A stretch of 64,000 nucleotides of DNA from Candidatus Bathyarchaeota archaeon (GTDB lineage Archaea; Thermoproteota; Bathyarchaeia; Bathyarchaeales; Bathycorpusculaceae). Positions 8,063 to 16,631 of the stretch are shown piece after piece (the stretch's first letter is position 1; each line of letters begins with the position of its first letter). Made by a program: the position numbers and the translations under genes. The notes beneath the pieces are model-generated. The model searched no databases, had not been told where the DNA came from, and worked only from the letters and a program-made list of their open reading frames with translations. The stretch lies in contig JAOZID010000010.1 of the NCBI GenBank assembly GCA_026014465.1, positions 1,584,303 to 1,648,302 of the forward strand. The letters are read 5' to 3'.

Positions 8063-8725
8063 CTACTTGCCAAAGCTAAACGCGGACGGGCACAACTGGC
8101 TTATGACGCACAGGTCGCATTTTGGTTTTTTTGCATTGCACACACGTCTGCCATGAAAAATCAACACATCCGTTAAATGCATCCACTGCTCTTTTGGCAC
8201 CAACGCCATGAGGTCTTTTTCTATTTTGTCTTGCACTTTGTTTTGCGTAAACCCAAGCCGTTGAGATAACCTGTGAACATGCGTATCCACCGCAACGCCC
8301 GCTATGATTCCGTAAGCGTTAAACAAGACAATGTTGGCGGTTTTTCTAGCCACGCCTGGCAGCTCGACTAGTTCTTCCATGGTGTTGGGGACTTTACCGC
8401 TGTGTTTTTCCACCAAAATCCTGCTTAGCCCTTGAAGGTTTTTTGCTTTGTTATGGTAAAAGCCCGTGGAGCGTATGTCTTGCTCTAGCTGGGTTATGTC
8501 TGCGTTGGCGTAGTCTTGGGCTTTGGTGTATTTCTTGAACAACTTTTGGGTGACAGCGTTCACTTGTTCGTCTGTGCATTGCGCGGAAAGAACCGTAGCT
8601 ACCAACAACTCTAGAGGGTTAGAAAAATTCAGTGCAATTTTAGCGTCAGGATGCTCTTTCTCTAAAAGCTCTATGATTTTTGCCGCGCGATCTTTAAGCT
8701 CAAAATCCTCCACAGACTTACCCAA
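8063..8725 (-). CDS. nth: Endonuclease III, DNA glycosylase/AP lyase
   Basis: 220 residues. The helix-hairpin-helix ELPGVARKTANIVL includes the catalytic Lys128; VAVDTHVHRL contains the catalytic Asp147; a [4Fe-4S] site is formed by Cys 196, 203, 206 and 212 (C-x6-C-x2-C-x5-C). It removes oxidised pyrimidines in base-excision repair. TTG 8725 is the only possible start before an in-frame stop; a GTG four codons downstream is an alternative. Its placement directly before the peroxiredoxin gene groups two oxidative-damage functions. Confidence 0.94.
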   Translation of the reverse strand: MGKSVEDFELKDRAAKIIELLEKEHPDAKIALNFSNPLELLVATVLSAQCTDEQVNAVTQKLFKKYTKAQDYANADITQLEQDIRSTGFYHNKAKNLQGLSRILVEKHSGKVPNTMEELVELPGVARKTANIVLFNAYGIIAGVAVDTHVHRLSQRLGFTQNKVQDKIEKDLMALVPKEQWMHLTDVLIFHGRRVCNAKKPKCDLCVISQLCPSAFSFGK

Positions 8726-8941
8726 ACAACCACCCAGTTAAGTGTAGAGCCACAAAGTATATGGTTTTCCTCTTCTGTGCCGTTGGTGGCTCTTGTTTGT
8801 GTGGGTGCCTATCTGGTTGTGTCTGACTAAAACCGTTTTGTGTGTGCAAACGTGTATGTTTTCATAAATTTTATGAACAAATCTCAACTGGGTTTATATT
8901 GTTCAGTACATACGTGTGTGTATCGAAAAAGGTGATAACCA

Positions 8942-9031
8942 ATGACCAGCGAGCTAATGGGAAGATTTGAAGAATACGCCGAAAAAACACACACAAACTG
9001 GATTGACTCCGCACTAAGAGAGTACGCATAG
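8942..9031 (+). CDS. Putative 29-residue small protein
   Basis: A short frame with ATG 8942 and TAG 9029-9031 has good signals: an AAGGTGA ribosome-binding site about 6 nt upstream and a TATA-like TTTATATT at about 8893. The product MTSELMGRFEEYAEKTHTNW... is amphipathic and acidic, ending SALREYA. Near-palindromes surround the promoter (CATAA-ATT-TTATG at about 8861-8873). It could be a real microprotein or the first exon-like remnant of a larger decayed gene. No family is recognised. Confidence 0.45.
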   Translation: MTSELMGRFEEYAEKTHTNWIDSALREYA

Positions 9032-9144
9032 GAAAAAGGTTGCTGTTCACCACCCTCCTATGTGTGTGGTGGAGCGGACTTAGCAGTCAGAGTTCGCTTC
9101 ACCCTCTCATGCGGGTCTATTTTGTCTTTTATCTTAAACGGTTT

Positions 9145-10455
9145 TTAGCCTGTTAACGCTTGAATGTTTGCCATTTCTCCCGTATCTGCCCAGATTCCCA
9201 CGGCTATGCGGTTTATCTGCCCTGGATAGGTTTTGTCTAGTTGCAGGGTTATGTACCAGTAAGGAACCAAGGAGAGGTATTCGTCTCTGGGGTGTGGGAT
9301 GAACTGTACTTTGGCGGGGGTTTCTAGTATGGTAAAGTTGCCGATTTGGGTGCCGTTGACTGTCCATGTGAAGGTTTCTGCGTAGGTTTTGGCGAGTTCT
9401 ATGGCTTGTTCGCGTTGGATGTTAACTTGGGTGCTGCCTATATTTAGCAGGAACCAGCCGTCGGTAACTTCGACCAAAGTGTTGTCTTGGAAGACTACGC
9501 GCAGGCTTTTAGCTGAAAAATCTACGCCGTCCTCTGTATACTGCAGCAAGATTTCCTCTGTGGTTCCCGATGTTACTATGGTGAATTTCATGTTTGCATT
9601 GGTTGTTTGGTTGTTGCTGGATTCGTTTATGGCTTCCATAAGCTGCTGCATCTGCGCAAGGTAGGCGTCGCCTGAGTAGGTCTGGTATTTCTCGAGGATG
9701 GCTTTTGTGGTGGCTATCGCGTTTGTTGATTGGGGCTGCGTGTAGATGGGGGTGCCTTCTGCTATGTATAGTTGGTATCTGGAGAAGTGGTTGTCTCTGA
9801 ACCTGAGGACTACGTCGATTTTGCTGTTGGAGCTGGTTAGGGAGTACTTGAGCACTTCCTCTATAACGCCGCCTAAATCTTCGCGGTACTCCACCGTGTC
9901 ACTAAGCAACGTAGCCTGATAATGGGTCATGTCAATTTCTATGACGTCGCGTATGAATGCTATGGCTTTATCCGTTCCTGTGCCCCATGAAAGCAGCTGC
10001 TGGTTTTGGGCTGTGACCCTCTCCAAATCCGACTTTAATGCTTCTTGCTCGCTTGTTAGCTGGTTTAAAGTGTTGTACTGGATAGCCGAGAAACCCGCCA
10101 AAAGCACAACTATGACCATGAGCGCCCCAAAAAGAGTTTTCCATTTCAGGGGCAACGTGAAGAGGCTTCTTGATTTTAGGGCGGGGGCTTCTTCTACTCG
10201 TTCCATGGTACACACTGAGGCTTCTCCAAAAGCCGAAAGCTTGTATTTGCCGTCCTCCAACTTCGACAACAGTTCCCCCAAGCTTTCAAGATGATACGTC
10301 AAATGCGAACTGGAAATCCCAAGCTCCTCAAGCATCTGAGAAAACGTCATCGGCTTTTCCGAAAGCATCCGCAAAATCTTGCGACGCGCGGGATGCTTCA
10401 AAGAACTAAAAATGGTTGAGTAAATCTCTTCCTCTGAACCAGACATGCCCTTCAC
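9145..10455 (-). CDS. Membrane-anchored winged-helix regulator with extracellular sensor domain
   Basis: 436 residues. Residues 8-85 are an ArsR-like winged helix (SLKHPARRKILRMLSEKPMT, recognition region GISSSHLTYHLESL). A single membrane helix follows at about 105-126, then a short coiled coil (128-155) and an extracytoplasmic domain of about 280 residues with two PepSY-like halves near the end (EQAIELAKTYAETFTWTVNG; PYWYITLQLDKTYPGQ). This is a one-component signal-transducing regulator that binds DNA while fixed in the membrane. GTG 10455 is taken as start; ATG 10446 is possible. It is divergent from the small Cys-rich gene, and a perfect palindrome lies between them; the same palindrome precedes the beta-helix operon. 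Confidence 0.75.
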   Translation of the reverse strand: MKGMSGSEEEIYSTIFSSLKHPARRKILRMLSEKPMTFSQMLEELGISSSHLTYHLESLGELLSKLEDGKYKLSAFGEASVCTMERVEEAPALKSRSLFTLPLKWKTLFGALMVIVVLLAGFSAIQYNTLNQLTSEQEALKSDLERVTAQNQQLLSWGTGTDKAIAFIRDVIEIDMTHYQATLLSDTVEYREDLGGVIEEVLKYSLTSSNSKIDVVLRFRDNHFSRYQLYIAEGTPIYTQPQSTNAIATTKAILEKYQTYSGDAYLAQMQQLMEAINESSNNQTTNANMKFTIVTSGTTEEILLQYTEDGVDFSAKSLRVVFQDNTLVEVTDGWFLLNIGSTQVNIQREQAIELAKTYAETFTWTVNGTQIGNFTILETPAKVQFIPHPRDEYLSLVPYWYITLQLDKTYPGQINRIAVGIWADTGEMANIQALTG

Positions 10456-10511
10456 TCAGAAACACTATGGGTAAAACTCTTAGATAACTATGATGCAACC
10501 ACGGAACACAA

Positions 10512-10527
10512 GTCAAGAAACCTTGAC
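10512..10527. promoter_or_regulatory. Palindromic operator candidate, copy 1
   Basis: GTCAAG-AAAC-CTTGAC, a perfect 6-4-6 inverted repeat, lies between the divergent regulator gene (start 10455) and the small gene at 10724. It is followed at 10557-10580 by GGTCAA...CTTACAAAAAACC and an AT-rich TATA-like region. The identical arms and a shared downstream block recur at 10973. Confidence 0.65.
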
Positions 10528-10723
10528 AAAAAGAACCTGCAGCACATTCTTTCTCTGGTCAAAAAAAGCTTACAAAAAACCATTTATTAAAAAATTTACG
10601 TCAAATGAAACATGTTACACACAGGAGAAAACCTCTCGCGGTCAAACATGAACTCCCCTGCAGTTGTTTCCTCAAGTTCTTATATTATCATTGTTTTATC
10701 TAAACTTTCAAGGTGGTTTACCT

Positions 10724-10933
10724 ATGGATGAGCTTACTGGTTACGAAAAAGGTTTCGTCCAATGCTGCGACTGCAAAAACCTCGAGAGCTACTGGAAAGA
10801 CGGCAACGTTGTTTTCTTCCTGTGCCGCTTCAAACCCGTGGCCATGAAAACCCTCTACCAACGCTGGAGACGCTGCAAATTCTTCACATACACCACCCAA
10901 ACCCCCCTGGACCGAAGAAACAACATCAAATAA
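10724..10933 (+). CDS. Small Cys-rich protein
   Basis: 69 residues from ATG 10724, with a strong AAGGTGG ribosome-binding site 8 nt upstream; an upstream frame extension to 10664 would cover that site and is rejected. Six cysteines, including CCDC near residue 15 and single Cys in FFLCRF and RRCKFF, suggest a metal-binding fold. It is not a family I recognise. It sits between the two palindromes, downstream of copy 1, so it is likely controlled together with the beta-helix operon. Confidence 0.65.
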   Translation: MDELTGYEKGFVQCCDCKNLESYWKDGNVVFFLCRFKPVAMKTLYQRWRRCKFFTYTTQTPLDRRNNIK

Positions 10934-10972
10934 CCCTCTCCTTCTCCTACAACCTAACCAACCAAAGGCGCT

Positions 10973-10988
10973 GTCAAGAAATCTTGAC
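10973..10988. promoter_or_regulatory. Palindromic operator candidate, copy 2
   Basis: GTCAAG-AAAT-CTTGAC, same arms and spacing as copy 1, upstream of the beta-helix operon. The downstream block GGTCAATAAACCCTTACAAA begins at 11007, which is 34 bp from the palindrome start against 45 bp at copy 1, a difference of 11 bp or about one helical turn. The promoter TTTTAT is near 11032-11037. Confidence 0.65.
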
Positions 10989-11075
10989 CACCCTCCCTGC
11001 CTGATTGGTCAATAAACCCTTACAAAAACCGTTTTATCTGCGGATAAGCCCTAGCAGTTGCCTGAGGAAACTAGT

Positions 11076-13184
11076 ATGCAAAGCCGCCTTGTAGCAGAAT
11101 TGCTTTTGTTATCTCTTTTATGCAGTGCGTTGGCTGCGTGTTTTTCGGGCAGTTTGGTTTACGCGGCTTCTTCCCCAAGAATAACCATCCTCGCCGACGG
11201 CACCATAGATGGCACAACCAGCATCCAACGCAGCGGCAACATCTACACCTTATCCGAAAGCCTCACCCTCCCCCTCTATGTGGAACGCGACAACATCATA
11301 GTTGACGGGGCAGGATATGCTGTGGACAGTGAAGAAAACCGCGGCGTGGTTTTAGAGCAACGGCAAAACGTGACGGTTAAAAACTTGGTTGTTTTTCTTG
11401 ACGGCGGCTACCTTTTAGACCTTAGAAGCGCTTCAAACTGCAAAATTATAGATAACGTTTTGGTGGGAACTCCTAAGCCGTTGAGTATTCCTGGGTTGCC
11501 TGAGCCTTCTGAGCCCGTGCGGTTAATTGGACCCTTGGGCATGAACCTTTTGTATTCAACAAACAACCACATTGAAAACAACAGCATAACCAAAAGCTTC
11601 TACGCCATATCGCTTTCCTCCTCCCAAGACAACACAGTAATCCAAAACCGCTTCTACGACAGCATCGTAGGCATAGACATCGACCGTTCCAACGGCAACT
11701 TTCTAAGCGGCAACCAAGCAATCAACTGCGAACAAGGCATAGGAGTTCGCCTATATTCAGGCCACGACTACAACAACACAGTTGATTCCACAAACACCAT
11801 CAACGGAAAACCCGTATATTACTGGCTAAACCACGCCGACAAAACAGTTCCTTCCAACGCCTCCTATGTTGTCTTGGTTAACTGCACACGCATCCAAGTT
11901 CAAGATGTGGATTCGCAAGGCGTGATTTTGATTCTCTCACAAAACTGCACAGTATCTAACAGCATCTTTATTGAAAGAGCCGACGGCGTCAGACTGCTCA
12001 ACTCCTCTGAAAACACCGTTACAAACTGCACCATAAAAGACCAAGCTATAGGCATCCAGCTTGATGGCTCCCATGATAATCTTGTCACAGGCTGCACGGT
12101 TTCTAACTGCACTACCCGCGGCATAAACCTCGCAGGCTCAAACAACAACGTTTTCTCAAACAACAGCATCTCTGATTGCAACTCTGCTATGTCCAACTCT
12201 GGCGATGACGCCTCCAACAACAACCTCATACTCGCCAATCTGTTTGCAGACAACGGAAACACCATATCCGTACGCGGCGCACTAAAAATCCAAAACAACA
12301 CTTTCATCCGTAACCAGCAAGCAATCCTGTGCGCCAGTGGTTCAAACAACATAACCGGCAATGTTTTTTCTGCAAACGGGCAAGCAGTAACTTTTCAGTC
12401 AACTAACAACATTCTCACAGACAACCAGTTCTTAGGCAACAATGAAAGCCTATCAATCTCCAGTGACTACTTCGCCAACAACGTTGACTCCTCAAACACC
12501 ATAGACGCCAAACCCGTCTGTTACTGGGTCAACCAGCACAACCAAACCGTTCCATCCAACGCAGGATTTGTTGCCCTAGTCAACTGCTCCCAAATAACCG
12601 TTAAAAACCTAAACCTCGCAAACCAAACCCGCGGCATAACCCTAGCATTTACCCAAAACTCCACCATAACAAACAACCTCATAGCAAACAACACCAACGC
12701 CATCTACCTCTACGGCGCCCCAAACAACAACTTTACCGCCAACAACGTAACCAACAACGGCTACGCCGTCTACATAAGCGGCGGCAAAATCACGTTTCTG
12801 GGTGGACCCATGACATACACGCCCTCATCTGGCAACCTATTTTACCGCAACAATTTTGTAGGCAACAGCCAGCTTTTGTATGATTTGGCAGGTGCATACG
12901 ATGTTGGCTCTTCCCCTTCAGCTAACCTTTGGGACAACGGCGAAGAAGGCAACTACTGGAGCAGCTACACTGGAGAAGATGCAGACGGCAATGGCATAGG
13001 TGATAGCCGATTTGTAGTCTACGCAAACAACAGCGACTACTACCCACTTATGCAGCCTGTCACCGTAACGATTCCAGAGTTACCCTTTGGAGCAATTCTG
13101 CTTTTCGCCGCCGCTTTTACCATTGCAGCTCTGGTAGCCAAGAAAAAACTACAATTCAAAACCCAAGGAGGCAAATTCCCATGA
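11076..13184 (+). CDS. Secreted right-handed beta-helix protein (NosD/CASH type), membrane-anchored
   Basis: 702 residues from ATG 11076 with GAGGAA 8 nt upstream; an upstream TTG (11058) is less likely. A signal peptide (LLLLSLLCSALAACFSGSLV) is followed by many Asn-rich coils of the form NCTVSNS, GIQLDGSHDN, NNNVFSNNSIS that build a NosD-type parallel beta-helix. A near-duplicate element, DSSNTIDAKPVCYWVN-like, occurs twice (about residues 230 and 475), so the domain was internally duplicated. A G-N-Y-W-S-S-Y-x-G segment with a DADGNGIGD calcium-loop-like motif precedes the C-terminal membrane helix (AILLFAAAFTIAALVA). Such proteins bind or cut surface polysaccharide. The next gene overlaps by 4 nt. 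Confidence 0.85.
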   Translation: MQSRLVAELLLLSLLCSALAACFSGSLVYAASSPRITILADGTIDGTTSIQRSGNIYTLSESLTLPLYVERDNIIVDGAGYAVDSEENRGVVLEQRQNVTVKNLVVFLDGGYLLDLRSASNCKIIDNVLVGTPKPLSIPGLPEPSEPVRLIGPLGMNLLYSTNNHIENNSITKSFYAISLSSSQDNTVIQNRFYDSIVGIDIDRSNGNFLSGNQAINCEQGIGVRLYSGHDYNNTVDSTNTINGKPVYYWLNHADKTVPSNASYVVLVNCTRIQVQDVDSQGVILILSQNCTVSNSIFIERADGVRLLNSSENTVTNCTIKDQAIGIQLDGSHDNLVTGCTVSNCTTRGINLAGSNNNVFSNNSISDCNSAMSNSGDDASNNNLILANLFADNGNTISVRGALKIQNNTFIRNQQAILCASGSNNITGNVFSANGQAVTFQSTNNILTDNQFLGNNESLSISSDYFANNVDSSNTIDAKPVCYWVNQHNQTVPSNAGFVALVNCSQITVKNLNLANQTRGITLAFTQNSTITNNLIANNTNAIYLYGAPNNNFTANNVTNNGYAVYISGGKITFLGGPMTYTPSSGNLFYRNNFVGNSQLLYDLAGAYDVGSSPSANLWDNGEEGNYWSSYTGEDADGNGIGDSRFVVYANNSDYYPLMQPVTVTIPELPFGAILLFAAAFTIAALVAKKKLQFKTQGGKFP

Positions 13185-14971
13185 ACAAGCCCGCCCTACT
13201 TCTTGTAGCTGCCCTATTCTTATCTGCGGTGCTGTTTCCCTTTGCTGTAACCGCTCAAACGCCGCCCACTTTGGTATTCATAATGCCTGATGGTACAGTA
13301 GACGGAACCGACTTTATCGAGCGCAGTGGCGACCTTTACACTTTAACCGCGAACACTTCTGCTACCATAACTGTCCAAAAAAGCAACATAGTCCTTGATG
13401 GCTTAGGACACGCTTTGGGCGGAGACGAATTTGATGATGACTCCGTCTCTGTTATTTTGGAAGACATATCCAATGTAACCATTCAAAACCTTGACATAAA
13501 AACCTCGGGCAGCGGCATGATGCTAACTCGCGCGCCAAACTGCAACGTCCTAAACGTGAACATCTGGGCAGAACGCGCTGGCATTAGGCTGCGTGAAGCA
13601 AACTCTACAACTGTAACTGGATGCTATGTGGAAGCGTTTGTCGAGTACGGTTTGAACATGTATGCTTCGCACGGCAGCGTAGTAACCAACAACTCCATCC
13701 TAAGCAGCATGATAGATACCCTAAACTGCGGCTCTAGTTCCAACTGCATACTCTCCGATAACCTCATCACCTACATCCCCTCCCAATACCCCTTGGCCCG
13801 AGGCATCCAAATCGACAACTCTGCAAACTGCACAATCGCAAACAACCGCATCAAAAATTACCCGCTAAGCGGCATTGACCTGCAACTTCATGCTGACAAC
13901 AACCGCATACAAGCCAACCAAGTGCTAAACTGCTCCCGCGGCATAAACCTCAACGGCGCAAACAACAACCTCACCGCAAACCTAATTGCAGACAACAACG
14001 ACACCGGCATAACCCTTAGCTCCGAAAACAACATCCTAAGAAACAATACCCTACAAAACAATGCCCAACCCCTAGCCGTTAGCGCCTACTCTTCTTCAAG
14101 CTGGATAAACGACGTCGACACCTCCAACACGGTAGACGGAAAAAGCATCATCTACTGGGTCAACCAAATCGACAGGGCGGTTCCTTTAGACGCAGGCTTT
14201 GTAGTGCTGGTTAACTGCACATGCATAACCGTTGAAGGCTTCACCTTTAACCACAACGCCAACTGCCTCATGCTATCTTCCACCACAAACTCCACAATTA
14301 TCCACAACAACTTCCTCAACGGCTCAACCCTTACCCTTTACTCCTCCTCCGACAACAACCTCACCCAAAACAGCTTCACCAACAACAGCCACGGCATAAA
14401 ACTAAGTTCCTTCTCCTTCAACAACATCATATTTGCCAACAACTTTGCAACCAACAGCTACGGCATCTACCTCTCAGAAAGCTCAAGCAACACCCTCTCA
14501 AGCAACAACTTTACACAAAACCAAAACGCCCTCTACTTTAGCAGCGCCTCAAACAACAACATCCTACTCAACAACTTCCAAAACAACACCAACGACGTAA
14601 CCGACGCAGGCATGAACAACCCCTACACCGCTGTATCAACCGCCGCATCAACTTCGCCCAAAATTCAAACCCTTGCGTATTTTTCTGTGCAGCCACTTAA
14701 CTTCATAGGTCCCCCGCCCTTATCCGCAAACAACTACGACAACGGCAAAGAAGGCAACTACTGGAGCAATTACACAGGCACCGACGCAAACGGTGATGGC
14801 ATAGGTGATACTTCGCATTTTCTGTATGGCAACAACGCTGACAACTACCCGCTTATGCTACCCGCTGCAGTTACGATTCCAGAATTCTCTTCCCTGCTTG
14901 TGGTGGCTTTACTCTTCGCAGCTACCTCCCTGCTGCTTGGCTACACCCGTAAAACCCGCAAAAAACCCTAA
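13181..14971 (+). CDS. Secreted right-handed beta-helix protein, paralogue of the preceding gene
   Basis: 596 residues, ATGA overlap with the upstream paralogue. Signal peptide (LLLVAALFLSAVLFPFAVTA), then FIMPDGTVDGTDFIERSGDL, the same N-terminal motif as the preceding protein. Asn-rich helix coils fill the middle; a DTSNTVDGKSIIYWVNQ element matches the duplicated element of the first protein. EGNYWSNYTGTDANGDGIGD and a C-terminal membrane helix (LLVVALLFAATSLLLGY) end the protein. The two products are probably displayed together on the cell surface under control of the palindrome at 10973. Catalytic residues cannot be assigned. Confidence 0.85.
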   Translation: MNKPALLLVAALFLSAVLFPFAVTAQTPPTLVFIMPDGTVDGTDFIERSGDLYTLTANTSATITVQKSNIVLDGLGHALGGDEFDDDSVSVILEDISNVTIQNLDIKTSGSGMMLTRAPNCNVLNVNIWAERAGIRLREANSTTVTGCYVEAFVEYGLNMYASHGSVVTNNSILSSMIDTLNCGSSSNCILSDNLITYIPSQYPLARGIQIDNSANCTIANNRIKNYPLSGIDLQLHADNNRIQANQVLNCSRGINLNGANNNLTANLIADNNDTGITLSSENNILRNNTLQNNAQPLAVSAYSSSSWINDVDTSNTVDGKSIIYWVNQIDRAVPLDAGFVVLVNCTCITVEGFTFNHNANCLMLSSTTNSTIIHNNFLNGSTLTLYSSSDNNLTQNSFTNNSHGIKLSSFSFNNIIFANNFATNSYGIYLSESSSNTLSSNNFTQNQNALYFSSASNNNILLNNFQNNTNDVTDAGMNNPYTAVSTAASTSPKIQTLAYFSVQPLNFIGPPPLSANNYDNGKEGNYWSNYTGTDANGDGIGDTSHFLYGNNADNYPLMLPAAVTIPEFSSLLVVALLFAATSLLLGYTRKTRKKP

Positions 14972-15049
14972 CCCTTTTTGTTTGTTGGTTGCCAAAAATT
15001 TTTTACCCTGTTGTGTGCTAAGGTTTTGTGTGAGGTTACCAATTTGGGT

Positions 15050-15196
15050 ATGAAGCTTAAGGTAGATGGCGTGGAGATTCCCATGAACGAGTTTGTGGCG
15101 AAAATTTTGGAAGGCACCGTTGTCGGCGGCGTCTCTGCCCTTAAAGGGATAAAAGAAAACTGGGCGAAAATCGAAGTAGAAATCACCAAAACCTAA
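15050..15196 (+). CDS. Conserved archaeal small protein
   Basis: 48 residues from ATG 15050: MKLKVDGVEIPMNEFVAKIL, then GTVVGGVSALKGIKENW and an IEVEI strand. This matches a small protein pattern common in archaea (one beta hairpin, a helix with NEFV..IL, and a final strand), of unknown function. A frame extension to 14978 is TG-rich and hydrophobic and is not used. Convergent with the reductase gene, with only 5 nt between stops. Confidence 0.65.
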   Translation: MKLKVDGVEIPMNEFVAKILEGTVVGGVSALKGIKENWAKIEVEITKT

Positions 15197-15201
15197 CGTG
15201 G

Positions 15202-15747
15202 TTACTGCCCAGCAAATTCTACATCCACTTTTATTTGGGTGAACATTTCTTTTTTTGCCTTGCAAATCGGGCACACATACGGGGGGTCTTCCCTAAACAC
15301 TACGTAACCGCATTGTTTGCAGTACCAGAACTTTTGGGTGCCCAATGTTCCCTCTATGAGTTCTTCTTTTTCTGTTTGGGTTTTGTTTTTGACGCGTTTT
15401 TTTGGGTTTTGGAATGCTCTGGCTTGTTTTTCTTTGGGGCGGCGTTCTGGAACTGTGGGTAGTTCTTTGGATTTGTGGATGTCTTTTCTTAGGTAGAGTC
15501 GGCAGTAGCATGCGCCGTATCGGTTTACGTCGGGGTCGCGGTAGTCGCAGGGGCAGATGATGTCGCGGTCGTATTCTATGGCTCCTGAGGCTAGTCTGCA
15601 GGGGCAGCTGGGGTAGCCGTAGCGTTCTTCATTGGTTTTTAAGCCTTCCAGCAAGCCTTGTAGCAGGTCAGGGTCAGAAACCAAACGGTACCCGTAGGTT
15701 TGCGCGTCCGCTTCAGCTCTTTTACGCACTTCTTCAATGCTTACCAA
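15202..15747 (-). CDS. Ferredoxin-thioredoxin reductase catalytic subunit fused to rubredoxin
   Basis: 181 residues. Residues 1-90 hold the FTR catalytic signature: Cys48-Pro-Cys50, Cys65-Pro-Cys67 and Cys80-Tyr-Cys82, giving a [4Fe-4S] cluster next to a redox-active disulfide. A basic linker (about 90-135) leads to a rubredoxin domain with Cys143, 146, 159 and 162. It should pass electrons from ferredoxin or rubredoxin to a thioredoxin-fold partner. The partner is probably the CxxC glutaredoxin whose gene overlaps by 14 nt upstream. TTG 15747 is supported by GGAGG about 8 nt upstream inside that gene. Confidence 0.9.
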   Translation of the reverse strand: MVSIEEVRKRAEADAQTYGYRLVSDPDLLQGLLEGLKTNEERYGYPSCPCRLASGAIEYDRDIICPCDYRDPDVNRYGACYCRLYLRKDIHKSKELPTVPERRPKEKQARAFQNPKKRVKNKTQTEKEELIEGTLGTQKFWYCKQCGYVVFREDPPYVCPICKAKKEMFTQIKVDVEFAGQ

Positions 15748-16027
15748 GCTCTAAAGCCTCCTTCAACAAATCCTTGCGAAAACCCGTAACCACCGTCTTA
15801 TCATCAACAATTGTTGTGGGGTACCCCAAACTGGCACCTTTCTCTTGGATGTCCTTGCGAATCGATGCTTTATCCTCTTCACTGCACAAATCCACATCTA
15901 CATACTCAAACTCAATATCATTATCCTTAAGAAACTGCTTCGTCATCTTACACCAAACACATGTACTGAGCGCGTAAACCAAAACTTTATGCCTCTTATC
16001 CCCGCCAGAAACCTTAAAAACATCCAT
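15734..16027 (-). CDS. Glutaredoxin/thioredoxin-like protein
   Basis: 97 residues from ATG 16027; a longer frame to 16084 adds only hydrophobic residues and is doubtful. Thioredoxin fold with active site STCVWCKM (Cys23, Cys26), the cis-Pro loop LGYPTTIV, and FRKDLLKEAL at the end. It overlaps the FTR gene by 14 nt, so it is the likely electron acceptor of that reductase and could in turn serve the peroxiredoxin or ribonucleotide reductase. Confidence 0.88.
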   Translation of the reverse strand: MDVFKVSGGDKRHKVLVYALSTCVWCKMTKQFLKDNDIEFEYVDVDLCSEEDKASIRKDIQEKGASLGYPTTIVDDKTVVTGFRKDLLKEALELGKH

Positions 16028-16216
16028 AACAAACCACAACCCTACAAAACCCCCAAGAAACATATAACCCTTTAGCCAAAACAAAAGAACACTGACAAAA
16101 CTTTTTGATTACAACCAACACGCAGCTGCTGTTTTGGTTAAAACTGCCTGTAGCGGGTCAACAATATTTCTTAACCCCTTGACGTCCATGTAGAAACCCT
16201 TAATATCGTTGTTTGG

Positions 16217-16543
16217 GTGAGTTATGGTGGTGATTTGTTTTTGCCGATTGATAATGATTTTAAGAAGAACTTGAAGGTTTCTGGTGAGCATAATGGTCAT
16301 AAAGTTTGGGGCGGTGAATCTGGCAAACTTGGCGTTCATGGGACTAATGTGGCGGTTGACTGGGACGCATGTACGGGTGATGGTGTTTGCCTCAGTGCCT
16401 GTCCTGTGTCGCTGTATGATTGGGCACAGACTTCTGATGGGCAGAAAAAATCCGACCCCGTGCGCCAAGACGAATGCATCCAATGCTTAGCGTGCGAAAC
16501 CCAATGCCCCAACCAAGCCATCAAGATCACCCCGCCTGAGTAA
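16217..16543 (+). CDS. Zinc-containing dicluster ferredoxin, Sulfolobus type
   Basis: 108 residues from GTG 16217. Cluster I ligands are Cys52, Asp55 (in place of Cys), Cys58 and Cys62; cluster II ligands are Cys87, 90, 93 and 97. The N-terminal extension carries EHNGHKVWG (His25, His28), VHG (His41) and Asp80 in KKSDP, matching the three His and one Asp that bind zinc in Sulfolobus ferredoxin with nearly the same spacings. It should be the main soluble electron carrier for 2-oxoacid oxidoreductases. The first two thirds of the gene are TG-rich, the last third CA-rich. Confidence 0.92.
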   Translation: MSYGGDLFLPIDNDFKKNLKVSGEHNGHKVWGGESGKLGVHGTNVAVDWDACTGDGVCLSACPVSLYDWAQTSDGQKKSDPVRQDECIQCLACETQCPNQAIKITPPE

Positions 16544-16545
16544 CC

Positions 16546-16580
16546 CCGCCTTTTTTGCGGTTGCCCTTTTTTGTTTTTAG
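16546..16580 (+). terminator. Terminator after ferredoxin gene
   Basis: CCGC and GCGG pair around a T-rich loop (16546-16560), followed within 10 nt by T-rich stretches (16569-16580), just past the ferredoxin stop codon. Confidence 0.5.
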
Positions 16581-16631
16581 TAGTGCTTATTACTGGCTTT
16601 TTGGATTGGTTTGGTGTTTAGGAGAATTGTT

